A DNA stretch of 64,000 nt from Parabacteroides massiliensis (GTDB lineage Bacteria; Bacteroidota; Bacteroidia; Bacteroidales; Tannerellaceae): assembly GCF_900155425.1 (NCBI RefSeq), contig NZ_LT700189.1:1481787-1545786 (forward strand), in the 5' to 3' direction. This document shows, piece after piece, positions 25,122-33,812 of this stretch. Each line of letters opens with the position of its first letter. The stretch's first letter is position 1. The notes beneath the pieces were generated by a model that saw only the letters and a list, made by a program, of their open reading frames with translations, was not told the DNA's origin and did not search any database. The position numbers and the translations under genes are program-made.

Positions 25122-26078
25122 TTATTTACCTATTTCTGACAAATAGCGTTCCGCCTCGATTGCAGCCGCGCAACCGCTACCGGCGGCTGTAATGGCTTGA
25201 CGATAATGTGGGTCAGCTACGTCTCCGGCAGCAAATACACCGGGTACTCTTGTTTTCGGCGTACCTGGAACCGTCTTGATGTAGCCAACCTCGTCTGTTT
25301 CGATCCAAGGTTTGAATATCTTGGAGTTCGGAGTATGTCCGATAGCCAAGAAGAAACCGTCGATTGCGATATCCATTTTTTCTTCGTCCGGTTCGCCCAT
25401 CCGTTTTACCAAATGTGCGCCTTCAACACCGTTTTCACCGAAAAGTCCAATCGTGTTATGTTCGAACAAGACCGTGATATTCGGAGTGTTCTGGACACGC
25501 TCCTGCATGACCTTCGATGCTCGCAAATAGGGTTTACGGACAATCAGATATACCTGTTTCGCCAAGCTGGACAGATAGAGCGCCTCTTCACAAGCCGTAT
25601 CGCCACCTCCGACAACAGCCACGACTTTTTTGCGATAGAAGAAACCGTCGCAGGTTGCACAAGCCGACACGCCCATTCCGGCATATTTCTGCTCATCCGG
25701 CAGTCCTAAATATTTGGCAGTCGCCCCGGTCGAGATGATCAGTGTTTCCGTCTCGATCACTTTCTCGCCGTCGATCGTCACTTTATAGGGAGCGGCAGAC
25801 AAGTCTGTTTCAGTCGCAATACCGACACGGATATCCGCACCGAAACGGGCAGCCTGCTGTTTCAAGTCTTCCATCAGTTCCATACCGGTAACTCCTTCGG
25901 GATAACCGGGAAAATTCTCGACTTCGGTCGTAGTCGTAAGTTGCCCGCCTGGCTGAATGCCTTCGTAAAGGACAGGCGACAGATTTGCACGCGAAGCATA
26001 GATAGCCGCAGTATAACCGGCCGGTCCCGAACCGATAATCAGGCAACGAACTTTTTCATTCTGAGTTGTATTCATCAT
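25122..26078 (-). CDS. trxB: Thioredoxin-disulfide reductase
   Basis: NADPH-dependent flavoenzyme of 318 residues that keeps thioredoxin reduced. FAD site IIGSGPAGYTAAIYASRANL at residues 15-34, redox pair SACATCDGFF near residue 138, NADPH site VVGGGDTACEEALYL, and the closing VFAAGDVADPHYRQAITAAGSGCAAA. It lies in the ftsK-lolA-trxB-gdpD run. The region just upstream (26080-26153) is very AT-rich with repeated ATTTATGARTTATGATT units. Confidence 0.97.
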   Translation of the reverse strand: MMNTTQNEKVRCLIIGSGPAGYTAAIYASRANLSPVLYEGIQPGGQLTTTTEVENFPGYPEGVTGMELMEDLKQQAARFGADIRVGIATETDLSAAPYKVTIDGEKVIETETLIISTGATAKYLGLPDEQKYAGMGVSACATCDGFFYRKKVVAVVGGGDTACEEALYLSSLAKQVYLIVRKPYLRASKVMQERVQNTPNITVLFEHNTIGLFGENGVEGAHLVKRMGEPDEEKMDIAIDGFFLAIGHTPNSKIFKPWIETDEVGYIKTVPGTPKTRVPGVFAAGDVADPHYRQAITAAGSGCAAAIEAERYLSEIGK

Positions 26079-26080
26079 TT

Positions 26081-26153
26081 TATGATTTATGAGTTATGAT
26101 TGATAATTTATGAATTATGATTTATGCGTCGATAATAATTATAATTCATAAAT
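26081..26153. repeat. AT-rich direct and inverted repeats between lolA and trxB
   Basis: ATTTATGAGTTATGATT at 26085-26101 recurs with one change at 26106-26122 (period 21). AATTCATAAAT at 26143-26153 is the reverse complement of part of the second copy, so a hairpin can form just beyond the lolA stop. Confidence 0.6.
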
Positions 26154-26839
26154 CACCTCAAATCTATTATTTCAGCATCAGGATAGTCCTTTTCTTTAAA
26201 AACAAAAAAGCCGTCCGGTTGGTTTACTCCCGTTTTTATTTTACTGATACGGATCGTACTGTTGATCCCGTTCTTCGAAAAAACAGCAATCGAGACCGGA
26301 AGAGCAGAGAATTTTTCTATCTGGAGTTCCACCCGAACGATATCGCTTTTCTTTTTGGGAACCAGCTCGATGTCGTAGGCTGCTTTACCGTTCGGAGCCG
26401 TGCTTTCACCCTTATATTGGGCGGTAAAACCTTTTTTATAAGAACGGAGCAACAGGGCCGGATTCGTAACCTGCAACTCCTCGCCAGTCGGGATGGAGAC
26501 GTTTACTTCTGCGTTGCGTTCGACAAACGACCATTGCGTCGTTCCGTCGAACCAAGTGATCATGTCCGGAGTCTTCAGTACGAATTTATCGCCTTTGATA
26601 TCGACTGTGCCGTCAAAGCTTTCCGACACTTTCTGCACATCCGAGCGTGTCTGCATCGTGAAATAAACTGTCAAGCCGTCAGACTCCTCATAAGCGGAAG
26701 CGGCCTTATCCAAGATGGAAGCAACGTTCTGCCCCAACACCCTCACACCGGGCGTAACCCAAAGACACAAGAAGACAGCAACCCAAATACAGCAAATTTT
26801 TATTTTATTTTCTCTTTTCATTCTATTCTTTATTATCAT
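26153..26839 (-). CDS. lolA: Outer-membrane lipoprotein carrier LolA-like protein
   Basis: Periplasmic chaperone that carries lipoproteins from the LolCDE complex to the outer membrane. It is 228 residues from the ATG at 26839, or 222 from ATG at 26821 (MKRENKIK). Features include a signal segment IKICCIWVAVFLCLWVTPG, then the LolA fold with ILDKAASAYEESDGLTVYF, GTVDIKGDKFVLKTPDMITWFDGTTQWSFV and VELQIEKFSALPVSIAVF. The order ftsK-lolA is conserved in Bacteroidetes and supports the call. Confidence 0.9.
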   Translation of the reverse strand: MIIKNRMKRENKIKICCIWVAVFLCLWVTPGVRVLGQNVASILDKAASAYEESDGLTVYFTMQTRSDVQKVSESFDGTVDIKGDKFVLKTPDMITWFDGTTQWSFVERNAEVNVSIPTGEELQVTNPALLLRSYKKGFTAQYKGESTAPNGKAAYDIELVPKKKSDIVRVELQIEKFSALPVSIAVFSKNGINSTIRISKIKTGVNQPDGFFVFKEKDYPDAEIIDLR

Positions 26840-26892
26840 AGTGATGATTTTTCCGTAGAACCCCGCTCCTACGGGAAATCACCATTTATATC

Positions 26893-29403
26893 TTATTTCA
26901 ATGAATTCAATAATTGTTCCAGGCTGTATTCGTCCTGGATCAAGACCTGGCGAGCTTTGCTGCCTTCGAAAGGACCAACGATACCCGCTGCTTCCAACTG
27001 GTCCATCAGACGGCCGGCACGGTTGTAGCCGATTGCGAATTTCCGTTGGATAAGTGAAGTCGAGCCCTGCTGCTGAATCACGATCAGACGGGCAGCTTCG
27101 TCGAACAACGGGTCGCGGTCCGACAGGTCGACTGTTCCGGTGGGTGAAGATTCGCTACCTTCACCTACATATTCCGGCAACAGGTATGCCGTCGGATAAG
27201 CCACTTGCGCACCGATATAGTTCACAATATCTTCCACTTCTGGCGTGTCAACAAACGCGCACTGGACACGCGTCGGTTCGCTGCTTCCAGTAATCAGGAT
27301 CAGCATATCGCCCTTACCGATCAGACGGTTGGCACCCGGAGTATCCAAAATTGTACGGGAGTCGATCTGCGACATCACCTTAAATGCTATACGGCTTGGA
27401 AAGTTACTCTTGATCGTACCGGTGATCACTTTCGTATCCGGACGCTGGGTTGCCAGAATCATATGGATACCGACCGCACGAGCCTTGGCCGCAATACGCG
27501 AAATCGGCAACTCTATCTCTTTGCCCGAAGTCGCGATCAGATCGGCAAACTCATCGACGATTGCCACGATATAAGGCAGGAACCGATGTCCTTTCTCCGG
27601 ATTCAGACGGCGGGAAATGAACTTTTCATTATATTCCTTTATATTACGTGCCGAAGCCTCCACCAGCAACTTATAGCGGTTTTCCATCTCGATCACCAAG
27701 GAGTTCAAAGTCGCTACCGCATCACCCGGCTCCGTCACGATCGGTTTGTCAGCATTCGGCAATTTCGCCAGATAATGACGTTCTATCTTCGAGTAAATGC
27801 TAAATTCCACCTGTTTGGGATCGACCATCACGAACTTCAATTCGGCCGGATGCTTCTTATACAGCAGGGAGGTGATTATCGCGTTCAAGCCGACTGATTT
27901 ACCTTGTCCGGTCGCACCGGCCACCAACAGGTGGGGAGTCTTGCATAAATCGAACATGAATACCTCGTTGACAATCGTCTTTCCAATCGCCACCGGCAGG
28001 TCATACGTGCATTCCTGGAATTTGCGCGAAGCGACCACCGATTGCATCGAAACGGTCTGAGGCTTGTTGTTCGGGACCTCGATCCCGATCGTTCCCTTAC
28101 CCGGCATCGGAGCGATGATACGGATCTGCAAGGCGGAAAGACTCAAAGCGATGTCGTCTTCCAGGTTCTTGATCTTAGAAATACGCACACCTGCTTCCGG
28201 GACGATCTCGTAAAGCGTAACCGTCGGTCCGACCGTTGCTTTGATCGAGGCGATATTGATACCGAAATCTTCCAGCGTCTGCTTGATCATCTGCTGGTTC
28301 TCTTCCAATTCTTCGCGATTCACTTCGACATTACCCGAATCGTAAAATTTCAGCAGGTCGAGTGTCGGGAACACATAGTGGGACAAGTCCAGACGCGGAT
28401 CATATTTACCCATTTGAGACAGATCGCTAGTTACTTCGTCTTCTGGTACTTCCACTTCGAAGACAGGACCGTCATTAGTAACTGCTTTGACAGCCGGATC
28501 TTCTTCACGGGCTATTTCATATTCAAAATTATTCTTCTTTGAAGCCTTTTTCTCTTCCGGCATTACCTTCTCTTCCTGCTGTTCTTTTTCTTCCGGTATA
28601 TTTTTTTCTTCCTCGTTTCTCCGCATTTCGGCTTCCGTATCGAAAATATATTCGTTCGGCCCGATAACTTCATTCTTTGTCTCGCAAGAGGCTACAGGTT
28701 GACGAACTTCCTCTACTTCCGGAGTATCCTCCATTTCCGGGACTTCGCTCTTTTCGCATTTCAAACGGTTCTTCAACCATCCGAAAGAAAAGAGTTTTTG
28801 CAAGAACGGGATGGTCTGTTTGCTGGTGAAAATCGCGATAATCAGGAACAGACCGACCAGCAGCAGGATCGTGCCCGGTATCCCGATGTTATTCATCATC
28901 ACCTCTGACAAATAATATCCGTGTTGACCACCCAAATAAATAAATGTATCTTCATATCCGCGGATAAAGACAAAAGCAAAGAACAATGATCCCCATATCA
29001 GCATAGCCGCACTGAACAGAAAGCGTTTCAGCAGCGACACGCGGCTCAGGTTCATCAGCTTTGCCCCGACCGAACCGAGGAAAAACAAGATCAGGAATGA
29101 AGAAATCCCAAACCATCGGTTCATCAGCAAATCGGCAAGGAAAGCCCCGCGCACTCCCGTCCAGTTTTCTACCGCCCCTCGGTTGACCACCAAGTCCGAC
29201 AAAGGGATGTTCTCGATCTTACTCTGATCCGCTCCTCCCGTAAAGAAGAACGAAATCAATGCAAGACCGACATATATGGTAACAATGGAAATAATCAATC
29301 CTGTAATAAAACGGGTCCGCTCACTGGTAAAAAAGTTCCGAATTCCTTTAAATCTGCTTTCCCCGTTATTTGTATTTTGCTTTGCAGTCGTCTTTTTAGC
29401 CAT
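26893..29403 (-). CDS. ftsK: DNA translocase FtsK/SpoIIIE
   Basis: Septal DNA pump of 836 residues that clears chromosomes at division and activates dimer resolution. Four N-terminal membrane segments lie at about residues 30-190. An acidic Glu/Lys-rich linker (EEEKNIPEEKEQQEEKVMPEEK) follows. The motor has Walker A GATGQGKSVGLNAI, the PKQVEFSIYSKI segment and Walker B VAIVDEFADLI. The winged-helix gamma domain at the end is QRKFAIGYNRAGRLMDQLEAAGIVG. A minus-strand TATATTTG at 29427-29434 lies just upstream. Confidence 0.97.
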   Translation of the reverse strand: MAKKTTAKQNTNNGESRFKGIRNFFTSERTRFITGLIISIVTIYVGLALISFFFTGGADQSKIENIPLSDLVVNRGAVENWTGVRGAFLADLLMNRWFGISSFLILFFLGSVGAKLMNLSRVSLLKRFLFSAAMLIWGSLFFAFVFIRGYEDTFIYLGGQHGYYLSEVMMNNIGIPGTILLLVGLFLIIAIFTSKQTIPFLQKLFSFGWLKNRLKCEKSEVPEMEDTPEVEEVRQPVASCETKNEVIGPNEYIFDTEAEMRRNEEEKNIPEEKEQQEEKVMPEEKKASKKNNFEYEIAREEDPAVKAVTNDGPVFEVEVPEDEVTSDLSQMGKYDPRLDLSHYVFPTLDLLKFYDSGNVEVNREELEENQQMIKQTLEDFGINIASIKATVGPTVTLYEIVPEAGVRISKIKNLEDDIALSLSALQIRIIAPMPGKGTIGIEVPNNKPQTVSMQSVVASRKFQECTYDLPVAIGKTIVNEVFMFDLCKTPHLLVAGATGQGKSVGLNAIITSLLYKKHPAELKFVMVDPKQVEFSIYSKIERHYLAKLPNADKPIVTEPGDAVATLNSLVIEMENRYKLLVEASARNIKEYNEKFISRRLNPEKGHRFLPYIVAIVDEFADLIATSGKEIELPISRIAAKARAVGIHMILATQRPDTKVITGTIKSNFPSRIAFKVMSQIDSRTILDTPGANRLIGKGDMLILITGSSEPTRVQCAFVDTPEVEDIVNYIGAQVAYPTAYLLPEYVGEGSESSPTGTVDLSDRDPLFDEAARLIVIQQQGSTSLIQRKFAIGYNRAGRLMDQLEAAGIVGPFEGSKARQVLIQDEYSLEQLLNSLK

Positions 29404-29426
29404 TATACATTCAAATTTACAACTGG

Positions 29427-29434
29427 CAAATATA
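29427..29434 (-). promoter_or_regulatory. -7 element before ftsK
   Basis: Minus-strand TATATTTG, 23 bp before the ftsK ATG, separates the ftsK run from the GLUG operon upstream. Confidence 0.5.
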
Positions 29435-29520
29435 CATAGAATAATTCAAGTTTTACATGAGAAACGCAACAAGACTTTCCCAAATTCTTAAGGTTCGTTT
29501 GATTTTTACCCGGTCGGGAA

Positions 29521-30834
29521 CTACTGTTTTACATGGAAATCATTACTCAGAAAATCACTTGTGGCATACTTGAACCCGTATGGCCCGTAATCTTTCAGCA
29601 TTTTATGTGCTAATTGTTTTTCCGGCTCCGTCACTTTATCCACCGGTTCGCCTTCCGCATCGGCATAATTCGTGGGTGTCATCCGGGCGATGGAATGTTC
29701 CCAGTCTTTGTCCGGCAAGATGTTACGATACATGATGGTAAAGACATCGCCGAGTGGTTTTCCATCTATATCGATTTTCTCGCTATCCCAAACAAAGAGG
29801 TTCCAATGTCCACCTAATTTATTCAAGGCTTCGATTTTTACTTTTATTTCCTCCAATCTGGGATTTTGCTTCCGGCAGATGATAAAAGTCGTTTTTTCGC
29901 CTTCCTCTACGTTTGCTTCCTTGTCATAGACGGAGTAGTAAGAACGAGTGTTGGACGCAGAACCAAGGCAGATAGACCAATAACGGGCCTTGGCATTTTC
30001 ATATTCTTCCACTTTCTGAGGAATCGGAACCGGAATAAAACTGAATATCAACACAGAATCAGTTTTCAGGCGAGTACGTCCATAAAGATAGCTGGTTGAG
30101 TTGTTCGGGTAATATTCGCTTCGCGGAGCTAAGAAAAACGGAACGTCGCGATTGTCGTCAGACTTTTGGGTAAAGGTTTTGCCTGTCACTTTATCGATAT
30201 TCGACCGGGTGCGTTCTGGAGCTGGCATTTCTTTCAGCGAATGTATATCCACACCTGTTATCAGAGGCAACTCGACTCCTCCATATTCATCTTTTACTCC
30301 GTTAACATCCGTTCCAAGATAATGCCGGATGCAAATAGCAAGCCGTCTGACACCTGCTGTCACTTTGCGAACGTTCTTCGAAGGAAGCTTCGCGATCTTC
30401 GACTCTTCCATGGAAGCCGGAACGACGTATAGAGTGAAATAATTGTCCTTCGACGATGTCACCACAAAGGGATTATCATCGCCCGGGTCCGATGTCATCT
30501 CATAATCATTGATACCACCAATGGCAGAGCCTGTTTCATCATTATAAAACGAGAAACTGAAATAGCGGGCGTGAGGATATTGCCCTTTTATCCGTAGAGC
30601 CACATCCGGATAATCGGTCATATCATACGTATATTCCCAATAATTGCTGAACAAATCTGGATAGGCTCCCAAAACCTCGCCATCACCTTTCAATGTGGCA
30701 CTCCACTGTTCTTTCGGATTGACTGTTCCGTTCTCATCCTTACCGCCCTCATCGGAACAAGCGATAAAAGCCGTATACAAAAATACGGTGAAAAAGAGTG
30801 ATTTCATTCTTTTTTGTTTCATGGAAAATTTCAT
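29521..30834 (-). CDS. Surface-type lipoprotein of the GLUG operon (DUF1214-like segments)
   Basis: Protein of 437 residues (or a few fewer, since Mets at codons 5 and 10 also fit). The lipobox is FIAC followed by Ser-Asp-Glu, an acidic pattern that in Bacteroidota promotes export to the cell surface. The segments YPHARYFSFSFYNDETG and ARYWSICLG recall the DUF1214/DUF1254 fold, as does a proline-rich RTRLKTDSVLIFSFIPVPIPQ. No catalytic motif is evident. Its ATG overlaps the stop of the upstream GLUG gene by four bases (ATGA), so it is probably translated with it. I read it as the third product of a surface-protein operon of unknown role. Confidence 0.7.
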   Translation of the reverse strand: MKFSMKQKRMKSLFFTVFLYTAFIACSDEGGKDENGTVNPKEQWSATLKGDGEVLGAYPDLFSNYWEYTYDMTDYPDVALRIKGQYPHARYFSFSFYNDETGSAIGGINDYEMTSDPGDDNPFVVTSSKDNYFTLYVVPASMEESKIAKLPSKNVRKVTAGVRRLAICIRHYLGTDVNGVKDEYGGVELPLITGVDIHSLKEMPAPERTRSNIDKVTGKTFTQKSDDNRDVPFFLAPRSEYYPNNSTSYLYGRTRLKTDSVLIFSFIPVPIPQKVEEYENAKARYWSICLGSASNTRSYYSVYDKEANVEEGEKTTFIICRKQNPRLEEIKVKIEALNKLGGHWNLFVWDSEKIDIDGKPLGDVFTIMYRNILPDKDWEHSIARMTPTNYADAEGEPVDKVTEPEKQLAHKMLKDYGPYGFKYATSDFLSNDFHVKQ

Positions 30835-33788
30835 TTATAAATAGACTGGAACGGGCACTTTCTCAAATAAGGGAACCCGTCGTTCATCGTGTCGTTATCA
30901 TCTATGGCCCAATCGTTATCGAAATTGAAACCGCTGAACGTGTTCTTCTCTTTCTTTTTGTTCTCCGTGAAAGAGTCGGCACACCAGCCATCGCCGGATT
31001 CTTTCAGATAGTACAGGTTATGATGGTGCCAGATACTCCCGTGGTGTGTTCCGACCACTCCGTTACCGTGTAATACATCGCCGATATTGATGCATCTGAC
31101 CACTTCGGCGTAGTGGTCTACACAACCGATAATACCGCCATTGTCATCGTGTTGGTCGGAAGTGACAGTCCCTGTATTGTAGCAATCATGAGTCATCCAA
31201 TGTTGATCATCATAATCGTTACCTTCTTCCTGATAGCCCAAAAGCCCTCCGACATGCGAGTCGTTGTTGCCGGACGAGATTGCTCCCCGGTTACAACAAT
31301 AACCCATTTCCATGTTTTCTCCGATCGTAAAACCGGCTCCTCCCGGATCTTTTCCTAACCTTCCGGCGATGCCACCGACTTTAGAAGCACCGTTTCCGCC
31401 GGCTATCTCGCCGTGGTTGGCACAATACATGACAGCCATGCGAGAAGCGTCTCCTTGCCCGATGATGCCACCGATGTTCCCGTTATCTCCCGAATTGACG
31501 ATCTTTCCATAATTGGCAGAATTGGAAATGGTATGTTGGATGCTCTTATCATGAACCAAAAAACCGACACAACCGCCGACCACTTGCCCGCCACTGATGT
31601 TCCCTATATTCACGGCATAGTCCAACTTGAAATCGGAAGGCGAACTCTCAAATTCTATATAACCGACAATTCCACCGGTAAGATTGCCACCCTCCACATT
31701 TCCGTAATTGACCAGATGGTCATACGAACCGGCCGCCACACTCAACCGTCCAATGATGCCACCGGTATGAACACCTTGTGAATTTTTAACTGCAGCCGTA
31801 TTACCGACACAATTTCTGACATGTCCGCGAGTTTTATTGCGCAGATGCCCGACAATCCCACCGACCTTTTCACGTCCGAAAACCTTTCCCGTCGCACATA
31901 GTCCCTCCAGATAGGTATCCAAAGCATATCCGACGATTCCGCCCATGGAAGTACCATCGCCGCCTTCACCGTCATTTCCTTTCCGCCCGGAAGAAACCGT
32001 CCCGGCGAAATTACTTCTAAAACCATCGGCAGCCGGTAAAGAAGAGAAACTTATATCATCCGACAAATATCCCTTTATAGTACTCCATTCTGCAAAACCG
32101 ACTAATCCACCAATAGCATCGGCACCCTGTACGCGCATATTCGCATCAAGCGAAAAGGCTGCTCCTTCCAGCGTGTTTTTATATTGCTTTCCGGCAACGC
32201 CTCCTCCAAAATGCTCGCCAGCAGTAACATCGGCATTTATCAGACTGACAGATTTCGCCTGAATATCGCCTTCCAGATAACCAAACATGCCTCCGACATA
32301 TTTTATGCCTTCGATGGCGATATAGCCATTGTCTACCTGCACGACACGGTTTGCTTTATCTCTTCCGTCCAACACCAAGTGGTTATTGCTATGGAGTGTT
32401 CCAAAGAATCCTCCAATAGACTCCTTTCCTTTCACCAAAGAGCCGACAGTACAAACTTGGACGTCCAGATCGGCCGACAAATCGACCTTGCCCATCAATC
32501 CTCCCACTTCATTCTGTTCAGACCGGACAGGAGCTAATATCTTAACCCCACGCAAAGAACTTGGGCGGCTGATCTTCACATCCCCGGCGATGCCTCCTGC
32601 CTGTCCGGAACCGGCATAGATGACTTTTAGATTGATGTCTTCCTCGGAAATAGAATGCTGAAAGGTGATATCGTTCAACTGGCAACCGCCATTCACGATC
32701 GCCCCGGCTATGCCACCAGCACTCCACTCTTGCGCATTGACCGTAAAAAGATACGGAGAGTAATCTTCCCTCAAATTGGAAAAGCCGTTCACCGTCAACA
32801 AGCCGTTCTCCATACAACCAACCAGTCCACCGATCTTGTTTTTGCCATTGATTTCTGCAAAAAGACGACAGTCCTTGATAATCAAACTACCGGTCGCATA
32901 TCCAATAAAGCCGCCTATACAATCGCCGCATCCCGTAATGCTCCCGTCGACGGTCACATTCGTTATCGACACGGAATCCTGCGAAACGCCGGCCAATGCC
33001 CCGCCTTTGGATTTGATTCCCTGCATACGAGGTTTAACAACAAGGTTCTTGATCTCTGCACCCTTGCATAAAACTTTGAAAAGCCCGATCGAATTGTCAT
33101 CATCTTCCTGCGAGCCGATATACGGAAGCATAACACAATGTCCGGAACCATCATACGACCCGGCAAACAAATAGCCGGCATAATAGCGTCCTTCGTAAAC
33201 GTCGCTACGAGGCGGAACCTCGAAATCGGTAGTCTGACGAAAATAACGGCCGGCAGCATGTTCGATGGAATCCCGGCTCAAATCATATTCAAAAGTATCG
33301 AAATCTTCTTTCGAACCGATCAGATAAGGATCATCAGACGTGCCCTCGCCTTTCAAAGAATATTCGACAACAGAGGCCAAAACTCCATGTAGCATTTCAT
33401 CCCGGAAAGTGACTTTCAACTTAGTTCCCAATCGTATCCCGTTCATGAAAAATGCCGTCAGGTCGTAATCGCTATCCGGTATCCGTTCATCCTTCGGGAT
33501 ATAGATACAGAAAGAAAAATCCGATCCGTTATTCTGCACATCGACATCATATTCCCGCGTGGAATTATCCGTATGGGACTGTAAATATATCTTGATTTGT
33601 CCGGTCGTATCGGGGACATCCCAAACTCCCTTTTCCAAAGTAAACGTACTCAACTTGAAATTGTCGCTTTCCTTCAAACTGGAGCCCAATCCGTTCGACC
33701 TGTACAACTCATCGTCACCACAACTTGTCCCCCAAAAAGCAACCAAGACCATAAACAGTCCGATCACATGAATATTTGTTTTCTTCAT
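30831..33788 (-). CDS. GLUG-repeat surface lipoprotein
   Basis: Protein of 985 residues with lipobox GTSC followed by Gly-Asp-Asp-Glu, a surface-export-like pattern. After an N-terminal beta-domain (about residues 30-150) and a DPYLIGSKEDF-type entry into a right-handed beta-helix, it carries many GLUG units of the form VGGIVGxL. Examples are IGGLVGCMENG, AGGIAGAIVNGG, MGGIVGYALDT, VGGIVGHLRN, TGGIIGRL, TGGIVGYIE and IGGIIGQGD. The unit spacing is about 30-45 residues. It ends with FDNDWAIDDNDTMNDGFPYL, the usual close of GLUG proteins. It lies 24 bp after a second GLUG gene and overlaps the next gene by four bases. Likely a large adhesin or cell-surface binding protein. Confidence 0.85.
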   Translation of the reverse strand: MKKTNIHVIGLFMVLVAFWGTSCGDDELYRSNGLGSSLKESDNFKLSTFTLEKGVWDVPDTTGQIKIYLQSHTDNSTREYDVDVQNNGSDFSFCIYIPKDERIPDSDYDLTAFFMNGIRLGTKLKVTFRDEMLHGVLASVVEYSLKGEGTSDDPYLIGSKEDFDTFEYDLSRDSIEHAAGRYFRQTTDFEVPPRSDVYEGRYYAGYLFAGSYDGSGHCVMLPYIGSQEDDDNSIGLFKVLCKGAEIKNLVVKPRMQGIKSKGGALAGVSQDSVSITNVTVDGSITGCGDCIGGFIGYATGSLIIKDCRLFAEINGKNKIGGLVGCMENGLLTVNGFSNLREDYSPYLFTVNAQEWSAGGIAGAIVNGGCQLNDITFQHSISEEDINLKVIYAGSGQAGGIAGDVKISRPSSLRGVKILAPVRSEQNEVGGLMGKVDLSADLDVQVCTVGSLVKGKESIGGFFGTLHSNNHLVLDGRDKANRVVQVDNGYIAIEGIKYVGGMFGYLEGDIQAKSVSLINADVTAGEHFGGGVAGKQYKNTLEGAAFSLDANMRVQGADAIGGLVGFAEWSTIKGYLSDDISFSSLPAADGFRSNFAGTVSSGRKGNDGEGGDGTSMGGIVGYALDTYLEGLCATGKVFGREKVGGIVGHLRNKTRGHVRNCVGNTAAVKNSQGVHTGGIIGRLSVAAGSYDHLVNYGNVEGGNLTGGIVGYIEFESSPSDFKLDYAVNIGNISGGQVVGGCVGFLVHDKSIQHTISNSANYGKIVNSGDNGNIGGIIGQGDASRMAVMYCANHGEIAGGNGASKVGGIAGRLGKDPGGAGFTIGENMEMGYCCNRGAISSGNNDSHVGGLLGYQEEGNDYDDQHWMTHDCYNTGTVTSDQHDDNGGIIGCVDHYAEVVRCINIGDVLHGNGVVGTHHGSIWHHHNLYYLKESGDGWCADSFTENKKKEKNTFSGFNFDNDWAIDDNDTMNDGFPYLRKCPFQSIYK

Positions 33789-33812
33789 ACTCTCTACACG
33801 CCCTATACATTA

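Noticed and set aside
26081-26153. Repeats upstream of trxB as a CRISPR array
   Set aside because: Only two 17-bp direct copies with no spacers of regular length; they are simple AT-rich repeats.
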